Source: an uncultured Verrucomicrobiota bacterium
Lineage (GTDB): Bacteria; Verrucomicrobiota; Kiritimatiellia; RFP12; UBA1067
Assembly (NCBI GenBank): GCA_945613785.1
Contig: CALZAJ010000040.1
Location: 1-10,525, forward strand
DNA length: 10,525 nucleotides
Direction of reading: 5' to 3'
Shown: in pieces, positions 1 to 4,692 of the stretch
How the letters are laid out: every line of letters starts with the position of its first letter
How positions within the stretch are numbered: position 1 is the stretch's first letter
The notes under the pieces: model-generated
The model's database searches: none
Seen by the model: the letters and a program-made list of their open reading frames with translations, nothing else
What the model was told of the DNA's origin: nothing
Position numbers and translations under genes: made by a program

Positions 1-102
1 TGAAGACGTCGACCGAAAAAGGGGAGAACCGGACAGCCATCTAAAAACACCATGGATATTGGAAGATGAAGATCGGCAAATTCTTCCGTCGTTTCCGTTT
101 TG
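1..102. other. Upstream flank, no supported gene
   Basis: This stretch precedes the first promoter. The third forward frame runs open from base 3 to a TAA at 42-44 and could be the last 13 codons of an upstream gene, but it is too short to judge. The frame of the first gene is also open back to base 2, but that would place the coding region across the promoter, so I do not extend the gene into it. No hairpin or repeat stands out. Confidence 0.4.
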
Positions 103-111
103 TGGTATAAT
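103..111 (+). promoter_or_regulatory. Extended -10 promoter of the DUF3791/DUF3990 operon
   Basis: TGG followed directly by a perfect TATAAT (106-111) forms an extended -10 element. No good -35 hexamer lies about 17 bases upstream, which is tolerated when the TGN extension is present. The ATG at 119 begins seven bases after the -10 box, about where RNA polymerase would start, so the transcript is probably leaderless. The same geometry recurs at 1190-1208 and 7542-7560. Confidence 0.7.
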
Positions 112-118
112 ACGGGCA

Positions 119-337
119 ATGTCTGACAGTGCTAAGATTGTTGAATTCATCTCTTTTTGCATTGAGATGTATGCTCGGCAGCGGAGGATCTCCGGCGGTG
201 CCGTTGCGGATCTTTTGCTCCGCGCTGGGGGCTATGAGTACCTGCGGAATGGTTACGAGGTGCTGCATACGATGGGGTCTGAGTGGTTGGTTGAAGATCT
301 TGATGAACTCTTCAAGCGAAGAGGTGTTGCGGCATGA
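119..337 (+). CDS. DUF3791 domain protein, putative partner of the DUF3990 protein
   Basis: A 72-residue soluble protein. Residues about 7-66 match my memory of the DUF3791 pattern: an opening helix (IVEFISFCIEMYA), a middle helix (GGAVADLLLRAGGYEYL) and the closing signature LHTMGSEWLVEDLDELF. The family has no established biochemical role; it is typically encoded beside DUF3990 proteins, as here. The ATG at 119 was chosen because a TGG-TATAAT promoter ends seven bases upstream, while the longer frame (TTG at 59) would cover that promoter. The stop overlaps the next start in an ATGA, implying translational coupling. A role as antitoxin or adaptor for the following ADP-ribosyltransferase-like protein is inference from context. 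Third codon positions are more A/T-rich than in the pilus genes of the window, which hints at recent transfer. Confidence 0.8.
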   Translation: MSDSAKIVEFISFCIEMYARQRRISGGAVADLLLRAGGYEYLRNGYEVLHTMGSEWLVEDLDELFKRRGVAA

Positions 338-840
338 CGCTCTATCATGGGAGCGTTGTCAAGGTTGAGTCGCCGTCAATTATGACGAGGGCCTCTTACC
401 GTCCCTTAGACTTCGGCGCTGGGTTCTATACGACGACGAGTTACGATCAGGCGGCTAGGTGGGTCCGCAACCGACTTGAAATGAATCCTGATCTTCCGTG
501 TGGTTATGTGACCGTTTACGAATTTGATGAGAAGGGGTTCATGGCATCGGGGTTGAGGCGATTGGACTTCCCAAATTCGCCAATCTCGGCAGATTGGTTC
601 CGCTTTGTCATGCGCAATCGACGTGAGCGAAACCCGGAGCATGGATATGATCTTGTGTCCGGTCCGGTGGCTAATGATCGTGTGTATACGGTAATTGCCG
701 CTTATGAGGCAGGTTTTGTTTCAGAAGAAGACGCGATAGTCCGACTTAAGCCTTATCGATTGGCTGATCAGTATTTGTTCCACACCCCTGAGTCCCTGGT
801 GTTTCTTAAGGCAATGACGACGGTGGAGGTGCAGAGATGA
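334..840 (+). CDS. DUF3990 family protein, ADP-ribosyltransferase-like
   Basis: A 168-residue protein matching the DUF3990 family. It opens with LYHGS (H5), followed by a block DFGAGFYTTTSYDQAARW (residues 27-43) and a C-terminal block DQYLFHTPESLVFL (145-158). This spacing resembles the ADP-ribosyltransferase fold, in which a His in the first strand and a Tyr or Ser in the second contact NAD and a Glu or Gln in a late strand completes the site. H5, Y32 and Q146 are my candidate triad, unproven. There is no signal peptide or membrane segment, so the protein should be cytoplasmic. It overlaps both neighbours by ATGA (334-337 and 837-840), and its start is preceded by a purine-rich GAAGAGGT. 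The tight three-gene packing with two small proteins suggests a toxin-antitoxin or effector-immunity unit; its target cannot be read from the sequence. Confidence 0.8.
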   Translation: MTLYHGSVVKVESPSIMTRASYRPLDFGAGFYTTTSYDQAARWVRNRLEMNPDLPCGYVTVYEFDEKGFMASGLRRLDFPNSPISADWFRFVMRNRRERNPEHGYDLVSGPVANDRVYTVIAAYEAGFVSEEDAIVRLKPYRLADQYLFHTPESLVFLKAMTTVEVQR

Positions 841-1067
841 GTGAGCTAGCTGTTGTCAATCAAGAAAATCTCCGAGTTATTTTGCCGTCGAAGATTGCAT
901 TGACGTTGGAGGAGGTTGCTCGTGTGAGGGGAACGGATCCAATGGAGGAGATCCCCGGCTTCTATGCGTCAAAGGTCTATCGGTTCCTAGAGAATGAAGC
1001 CACCAAGTATTGGTGCTTCTCTCCTGCCGAACTTTGTGATCTTTATCTTGAGTCTCTGAACGGTTGA
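837..1067 (+). CDS. Small third protein of the DUF3791/DUF3990 cassette
   Basis: A 76-residue acidic, soluble protein that I cannot assign to a named family with certainty. Residues 16-35 look helical (KIALTLEEVARVRG). The C-terminal half has the pattern FYASKVYRFLENEATKYWCFSPAELCDLY (42-70), which recalls short proteins found next to DUF3791/DUF3990 pairs. The start is supported by a GGAGGT Shine-Dalgarno at about 824-829 and an ATGA overlap with the DUF3990 gene. Production from the same mRNA and immediately after the putative enzyme suggests that it binds or regulates that protein. No catalytic motif is visible. An alternative is that it is a diverged DUF3791 relative; the shared length and helical character allow this, but I see no clear residue-level match to the first gene. 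Confidence 0.65.
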   Translation: MSELAVVNQENLRVILPSKIALTLEEVARVRGTDPMEEIPGFYASKVYRFLENEATKYWCFSPAELCDLYLESLNG

Positions 1068-1189
1068 CAACGACTAGGGACCAGGATGCGCTGTAGTAGA
1101 CGCAGAGTCCTCTCCGTGTGGAATGAGGGCGGTTAATCTTCCGCTTGAATGCGATGGGGGCACCGCGTCTACGAAAGTACAATAAGGAG
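1068..1189. other. Intergenic gap between the DUF3990 cassette and the ABC operon
   Basis: This 122-base gap has no gene. A bulged hairpin can be drawn from AGGATGCG (1083-1090) to CGCA (1101-1104) plus TCCT (1108-1111), but no U-run follows, so it is not a convincing terminator. An 8-base inverted pair, GTAGACGC (1096-1103) and GCGTCTAC (1165-1172), is separated by 61 bases and may be chance. Confidence 0.4.
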
Positions 1190-1198
1190 TGGTATAAT
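1190..1198 (+). promoter_or_regulatory. Extended -10 promoter of the ABC transporter operon
   Basis: TGG at 1190-1192 abuts a perfect TATAAT at 1193-1198, and the ATG at 1206 follows after seven bases. The AAGGAG at 1184-1189 looks like a Shine-Dalgarno but lies upstream of the -10 box and 16 bases from the ATG, so it would not be in the mRNA. The transcript is therefore probably leaderless. Confidence 0.7.
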
Positions 1199-1205
1199 AT
1201 CTTGT

Positions 1206-1931
1206 ATGGAAGTAGTCAAGGTTGAACATGTTTCACGCGTCTTTGGCGAAGTCATGGCCGTGAATGATTTGACGCTGACGCTCAACGCCGGCGAAGTCAT
1301 GGGGTTTCTCGGCACCAACGGTGCCGGCAAGACGACCACGATCAAGATGCTCCTCGGGCTGATCAAGCCGACCGAAGGGACGGTTTCGGTGATGGGGGGC
1401 GATCCATCGGATCCTCAGGCGCGCGCCCGTATCGGCTATATGCCTGAAATTGCCTATTACTATCCTTATCTCAATGCGCGCGAATTGCTCGACTTCTACG
1501 GTGGCATCTGCGGACTCGACAAGAAGACGATTCGTTCGCGTGCAGATGTGCTCCTCGAGAAGGTCGGATTGGCCGACGCCGCGAAGCGTCCGCTGAAGAC
1601 GTATTCGAAGGGCATGCTGCAGCGCGCGGGTATTGCGCAGGCGTTGCTCAATGATCCCGACCTTCTCGTCCTGGACGAGCCGTTCACAGGCTTGGATCCC
1701 TTGGCGCGCATCCACTTTCGCGAACTGATGAAGGAGCTGCGCGCAGCTGGTAAATCAATCTTCTTCTCGTCGCACGAACTGGGCGAGACAGAGCTTCTCT
1801 GCGACAAGGTGGCGATCATGAAGAAGGGGCATTGCTTCTATCAGGGGCCCGTCAAGCAGTTGACGGGCGAAGGTGAGAAGAACCTTGAGCGCCTGTTCCT
1901 GGACGTTTTGGAGAAAGGGGAGGTAAAATGA
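1206..1931 (+). CDS. ABC transporter ATP-binding protein (ABC-2 exporter type)
   Basis: A 241-residue nucleotide-binding subunit that should power the permease encoded immediately downstream. Visible motifs in order are: Walker A GTNGAGKTT (36-44), Q-loop region IGYMPE with Glu in place of Gln (E81, common in this subgroup), signature YSKGMLQR (133-140), which is the NatA/CcmA-like variant of LSGGQ, Walker B LLVLDEP (153-159), D-loop GLD (162-164) and switch His H190 in SSHE. Length is typical for a stand-alone ATPase of the ABC-2/drug and gliding exporter group. The ATG at 1206 was chosen because the promoter -10 ends seven bases before it; an upstream in-frame start (1149) would include the promoter. 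The last codons overlap the permease start by ATGA. Substrate unknown. Confidence 0.93.
   Translation: MEVVKVEHVSRVFGEVMAVNDLTLTLNAGEVMGFLGTNGAGKTTTIKMLLGLIKPTEGTVSVMGGDPSDPQARARIGYMPEIAYYYPYLNARELLDFYGGICGLDKKTIRSRADVLLEKVGLADAAKRPLKTYSKGMLQRAGIAQALLNDPDLLVLDEPFTGLDPLARIHFRELMKELRAAGKSIFFSSHELGETELLCDKVAIMKKGHCFYQGPVKQLTGEGEKNLERLFLDVLEKGEVK
1917..1924 (+). promoter_or_regulatory. Shine-Dalgarno of the permease gene
   Basis: GGGGAGGT ends three bases before the ATG at 1928, inside the end of the ATPase gene. It shows that this organism uses Shine-Dalgarno pairing for internal operon genes even though several first genes appear leaderless. Confidence 0.6.
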
Positions 1932-2707
1932 AGACCTTCTGCTTGCAGATGCGCGCGCTCGTGAAGTTGTCGTTCCTGGAATTGTGGCGCCGCAACGACA
2001 TCTTTGGATTGCTGATTCTGGGACTCGCGCTGATGGTTCCACTCTCCATGGCATCGCCCTTTGGCTCCGAGGGCGCCTCGCGCTATCTGGATGAAATGGC
2101 GCTACTCCTCATCTGGGGCTTTTCGCTCTTCATCGCGCTTGGCACGGGGTCCCGCCTGTTCCCGCCGGAGTTTGAAAGCCGCACCATCTTTCCGCTGTTG
2201 GCGAAGCCGATTTCGCGTGGGCGTTTGCTCTTCGGCAAGTACCTGGGCGCGGTGGCGGCCACCTGGTCCGCACTCCTGTTCTTCTATCTCCTCTTCGTCG
2301 GCAGCAATCTGCTGCGTGGAGGTGCGCTGTCCATGGAGCTCTTCCAGGCGGTCGTGCTCCATCTGGCCTTTGCGGCCTTTGCGGTCTCGGTCTCGCTCCT
2401 GGGGTCCCTGCTGGTGACGCCATCGGCGAACCTGACCCTGTCGGCCGGACTCCTGACGTCTATGTTCTTCTTCGGACGCAAGCTCCCATCCTACGCCGAG
2501 ACGCTGTCTGGCGCGTTGTCCGCGCTCGTCAAGGTGTTCTATGCCGTTGGTCCGCACGCGGAGTTCTTCGATATGCGTCAGCGTCTGATCCACGGGTGGG
2601 GCGCTGTTGAATTCAATGTCATTGCGGTTGTATTGGCCTATGCCGCCGCGTACACATTGGTTTGCCTGACGCTGGCGTCGTTCGTCCTCAAGCGTAAGCG
2701 TGTGTGA
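1928..2707 (+). CDS. ABC-2 type transporter permease
   Basis: A 259-residue membrane protein with about six hydrophobic segments (roughly 25-44, 55-75, 104-127, 141-163, 168-183, 229-254). After the second segment comes FPPEFESRTIFPLLAKPISRGR (78-99), the cytoplasmic coupling element typical of NosY-like ABC-2 permeases, where a conserved E..[SG]+T..LL..P.SR motif contacts the ATPase. Together with the preceding ATPase it should form a homodimeric exporter, or a complex that acts on an envelope substrate. The start overlaps the ATPase stop (ATGA) and has a GGGGAGGT ribosome site. The C-terminus is strongly basic (KRKRV), consistent with a cytoplasmic end. Only one base separates its stop from the next ATG, tying the TPR-like protein to the same operon. 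The substrate cannot be deduced. Confidence 0.88.
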   Translation: MKTFCLQMRALVKLSFLELWRRNDIFGLLILGLALMVPLSMASPFGSEGASRYLDEMALLLIWGFSLFIALGTGSRLFPPEFESRTIFPLLAKPISRGRLLFGKYLGAVAATWSALLFFYLLFVGSNLLRGGALSMELFQAVVLHLAFAAFAVSVSLLGSLLVTPSANLTLSAGLLTSMFFFGRKLPSYAETLSGALSALVKVFYAVGPHAEFFDMRQRLIHGWGAVEFNVIAVVLAYAAAYTLVCLTLASFVLKRKRV

Positions 2708-2708
2708 T

Positions 2709-3545
2709 ATGAAAGCGGTTCTGCTGACAATCGGGCTTGCCTCCACCATCGGACTTTCCCTGTTCGGAATTCGACTGGCGGATGCCATGCCCCAGGTGAC
2801 AAAGGGCGAGGGCGTCCTTTCCGTTGCCTTCGGCGATGCGCGGGAGACGATCAGTCGTGCCATGGTCCACAAGGCCGATAGCTACTTTCATGGTGGCGTC
2901 GACATGGAGTGTACCGAGCACCATGATGGTGAGGAGTGGGAGAAATGTTCGGAATGTTCGGATGTTCGGACTGATCGAATGAATCATGCGGGGTGTCATC
3001 ACCACCATGAGGCCGAGCATCATCAAGAGCACTTGGATGAAGGCTGTAATCGTCCTGAACATTCGAACAATCAATCATTCGAACAATCGAACATTTCCTT
3101 CTGGGATCCCTGGCGCTGGATTAACTCGCACATTCGCGCTCCGGAAGTCGAGCGTCATCTGGAAGGCGAACGGGCGGTTGAATTGATGCCTTGGTTCTGG
3201 GCTGCCGTGAAGGCTGATCCGCACAATATTGATGCCTGGACGACGGCTATTTATATGGCCGAACACACGATGAAAGACGACAAGTTAGCTCGACGGGTGA
3301 TTGATGAAGCAAAGCTCGTGAATCCTGATAGTCTGGAGATTCTCGTCGCCGAGGGCAAATTCATCTACAAACGAGGTGAAGGAGATGTTGATGCGGCCGA
3401 GAAAATCTTTATTCTCGTGCGCGATACCGCAATGACGCGTTGCGCCAATAAGTTGGAAGATCTGTGCGAGAATGATCGGTGGATGTATAAATTCGCGCTG
3501 AATTATCTGACTGCCATCCAGAAGAAAAGGGCGCTTCGAGATTAG
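2709..3545 (+). CDS. Exported TPR-like protein with His/Cys-rich insert
   Basis: A 278-residue protein with an N-terminal signal or anchor (hydrophobic 4-21, possible cleavage after ADA at 24-26), so probably periplasmic or membrane-tethered. A short conserved-looking stretch (KADSYFHGGVD, 55-65) is followed by an acidic His/Cys-rich insert (66-118) with Cys at 68, 80, 83, 96 and 113 and HHHH at 97-100. The insert is a plausible metal-binding segment. From SFWDPWRWI (130-138) onward the sequence is helical with TPR-like pairs (e.g. PHNIDAWTTAIYMAE and LARRVIDEAKLVNPDSLEILVAEGKFI). The ATG at 2709 follows the permease stop by one base; a GTG three codons earlier is possible but overlaps the permease. 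No clear Shine-Dalgarno is visible, so re-initiation by the permease ribosome is likely. It may be an accessory to the exporter; function otherwise unknown. Confidence 0.75.
   Translation: MKAVLLTIGLASTIGLSLFGIRLADAMPQVTKGEGVLSVAFGDARETISRAMVHKADSYFHGGVDMECTEHHDGEEWEKCSECSDVRTDRMNHAGCHHHHEAEHHQEHLDEGCNRPEHSNNQSFEQSNISFWDPWRWINSHIRAPEVERHLEGERAVELMPWFWAAVKADPHNIDAWTTAIYMAEHTMKDDKLARRVIDEAKLVNPDSLEILVAEGKFIYKRGEGDVDAAEKIFILVRDTAMTRCANKLEDLCENDRWMYKFALNYLTAIQKKRALRD
2942..3098. repeat. Imperfect inverted repeat with tandem TGTTCG words, inside a gene
   Basis: The left arm starts GAAATGTTCG (2942-2951) and continues as tandem copies AATGTTCGG (2944-2952), AATGTTCGG (2953-2961) and ATGTTCGG (2962-2969). 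The right arm ends CGAACATTTC (3088-3097), its exact complement, and holds two copies of the 13-mer CATTCGAACAATC (3060-3072 and 3076-3088). Allowing one gap, about 22 bases of the arms pair with two mismatches. The whole element is in frame and encodes the His/Cys-rich insert and its flank. It may be a palindromic element inserted into the gene or a locally expanded repeat. Confidence 0.6.
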
Positions 3546-3566
3546 AACGTCAAACCCTATTCCTTT

Positions 3567-3575
3567 TGATATAAT
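3567..3575 (+). promoter_or_regulatory. Extended -10 promoter of the PH-like protein gene
   Basis: TGA at 3567-3569 followed by TATAAT at 3570-3575 is an extended -10. Unlike the other promoters of the window it lies 24 bases before the ATG (3600), giving a predicted leader of about 17 bases with no clear Shine-Dalgarno. A seven-codon frame (ATG 3574 to TAG 3595-3597) overlaps the box, but its ATG lies before the expected transcription start, so it is unlikely to be translated from this promoter. Confidence 0.6.
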
Positions 3576-3599
3576 GTTTGACCAAACAGACGAATAGGC

Positions 3600-4244
3600 A
3601 TGCTCTACGCGTTGAGAAAACTGATCGCCTTTGTTTTCCTGGGTGGGATATTCTGGCTCATCTACAGGGATCCGGAGGATATTGGAAGCCCTGTGTTGAT
3701 GAACACGTTGGGCGCGCTCACGTTTATCTTTGGGCTTTTCTGGTTCATTGTCCCCGTGTTGGTTGTCCGTTCGCGGATTCGTCGCCGAGTCGAACAGAAC
3801 CAGGCGCGGTATGCGCACTGGAAATCCTCGCTCGAGGGGAAGTCTCCCAAACCGCTCTCGAAACGGCCTGGTAAGATGTCATGGTTGCCGGACGAAGAGG
3901 TCTATCTCCATGAGAAGGGGACGATGTATGTTGTCCCGCATTCGGGATTTGACGCCGTCTCTGTCCGCGGCGTTCCTGGAGACGTGGCGTTTCCCGGACT
4001 CCGCCGTAACAGCAGGAAAATTCAGAGGACGCATTTCTACCTGACGAACCGTCGATTGCTCTTTGTCGGGAAGGCTGTTTCCGAAGAGCTCCTACCGACA
4101 TCAGTCGAATCGGTCAAAGCCATGCCGGGGGGGATAGACTTCACCGTGGTGCTCCGCGGGCGTCGAACTCATCTGGCCTTTACGTTCCAGAATCCGCTGG
4201 TGGTCGCCGAGATGATCCGCTTCGTAAGAGAGGACGTGCGTTAG
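3600..4244 (+). CDS. Membrane-anchored protein with PH/GRAM-like domain
   Basis: A 214-residue protein. Two hydrophobic segments (about 8-22 and 36-56) form a hairpin anchor, followed by a basic cytoplasmic linker (RSRIRRRVEQ, 57-66). The C-terminal part (about 96-210) has the look of a bacterial PH or GRAM domain: EEVYLHEKGTMYVVP, then THFYLTNRRLLFVG (144-157), a turn and a strand pair around PGGIDFTVVLRG, and a closing helix (PLVVAEMIRFVREDV). The YLTNRRLLF string is the most diagnostic piece. Such domains usually act as protein or lipid docking modules; a specific role is not evident. The start is fixed by an in-frame TGA at 3579 and absence of other start codons. The gene is probably monocistronic and ends 11 bases from the convergent H-box gene with no terminator between them. 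Confidence 0.6.
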   Translation: MLYALRKLIAFVFLGGIFWLIYRDPEDIGSPVLMNTLGALTFIFGLFWFIVPVLVVRSRIRRRVEQNQARYAHWKSSLEGKSPKPLSKRPGKMSWLPDEEVYLHEKGTMYVVPHSGFDAVSVRGVPGDVAFPGLRRNSRKIQRTHFYLTNRRLLFVGKAVSEELLPTSVESVKAMPGGIDFTVVLRGRRTHLAFTFQNPLVVAEMIRFVREDVR

Positions 4245-4255
4245 CTCGGCTGGTG

Positions 4256-4627
4256 CTACTTGTCCCAGCTCGCCTTCGGCGGAGCCTTGTCGGCCCATTC
4301 GGGAAGGGAGATCATGTTCCCCGCTGCAGCGTTCCCTGCGAGATAGGCTTCTGCGACGTATTCGCGCTTTTTCTTCATTTCAGCCAACAACGATTTGATT
4401 TCCGTCACAGCCTCTAAGCACATGTCGACGACCTGCTTCTTGGTCTCGTTGTCGACCTCGTCCATCTTCAGGAGTTCCATCGAGGACATGATGACGGTGG
4501 CGGGTTGTCCGAGCGCGTGACAGAATCCGGCGAGGGATTCCATCACGGCCTTGGAGCGCTCAACCTGCAGCTCGGCAATCTTGAGTCGGCGACTGGCTTC
4601 ATCGAGGTTGTTCGTTTCGTCTGACAT
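4256..4627 (-). CDS. Histidine-kinase dimerisation (HisKA-like) protein without ATPase domain
   Basis: A 123-residue cytoplasmic protein made of long helices. Residues 15-33 form a charged helix, then FCHALGQPATVIMSSMELL (35-53) matches the H-box pattern H-x-L-x-x-P of two-component kinases with H37 as the candidate phospho-site and P42 in place. A second amphipathic helix (62-88, KKQVVDMCLEAVTEIKSLLAEMKKKREY) completes a dimerisation hairpin. There is no HATPase_c (N, G1, G2 boxes) and no sensor domain, so it cannot be a complete kinase. It could be a phosphotransfer protein of the Spo0B or ChpT type, a decoy, or a structural relic. The ATG at 4627 was chosen over an upstream in-frame codon because a G-rich ribosome site (4634-4640) precedes it. 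It is last in the pilB-pilC operon, suggesting a link to pilus control. Confidence 0.6.
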   Translation of the reverse strand: MSDETNNLDEASRRLKIAELQVERSKAVMESLAGFCHALGQPATVIMSSMELLKMDEVDNETKKQVVDMCLEAVTEIKSLLAEMKKKREYVAEAYLAGNAAAGNMISLPEWADKAPPKASWDK

Positions 4628-4656
4628 AGTGGACCCCCCCAAAAAATGTCCATTCG

Positions 4657-4676
4657 CCCCGCCGAGGTCGGCGGGG
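4657..4676 (-). promoter_or_regulatory. Perfect GC-rich hairpin in the pilC to H-box gene gap
   Basis: Read on the minus strand, CCCCGCCG-ACCT-CGGCGGGG folds into an 8-bp stem (9 bp with a closing A-U pair). Six Ts follow at 4646-4641, ten bases after the stem, and then seven Gs at 4640-4634 that act as the ribosome site of the H-box gene. The distance to the T-run is too long for a standard Rho-independent terminator. It may be a weak attenuator, an mRNA-processing or stability stem, or one copy of an interspersed palindrome. Confidence 0.5.
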
Positions 4677-4692
4677 TTACGAGGTGAGTGAG

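Noticed and set aside
59..118. N-terminal extension of the DUF3791 protein from a TTG at 59
   Set aside because: The extension would be translated across the TGG-TATAAT promoter and does not resemble the DUF3791 family, whose first helix begins right after the ATG at 119.
1064..1092. TTGACA at 1064-1069 as a -35 box
   Set aside because: No -10-like hexamer lies 16-18 bases downstream and it overlaps the stop codon of the third cassette gene; the TGG-TATAAT at 1190-1198 is a better promoter.
1096..1172. 8-base inverted repeat GTAGACGC / GCGTCTAC flanking the intergenic gap
   Set aside because: The 61-base separation and lack of a U-run or neighbouring repeats make it weak as a terminator or operator; it may be chance.
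2102..2872. Long minus-strand open frame (256 codons) opposite the permease gene
   Set aside because: Composition is Arg/Gln/Glu-rich with no recognisable domain and it mirrors a clear permease and the next gene's start; it is a codon-bias shadow.
2944..3088. CRISPR-like or integron-like repeats from the TGTTCG and CATTCGAACAATC copies
   Set aside because: Units are only 8-13 bases, without regular spacers of 25-40 bases or cas or integrase genes nearby; an intragenic palindromic repeat explains them better.
3574..3597. Seven-codon leader-peptide frame before the PH-like gene
   Set aside because: Its ATG overlaps the -10 box and lies upstream of the expected transcription start, so it should not be in the mRNA.
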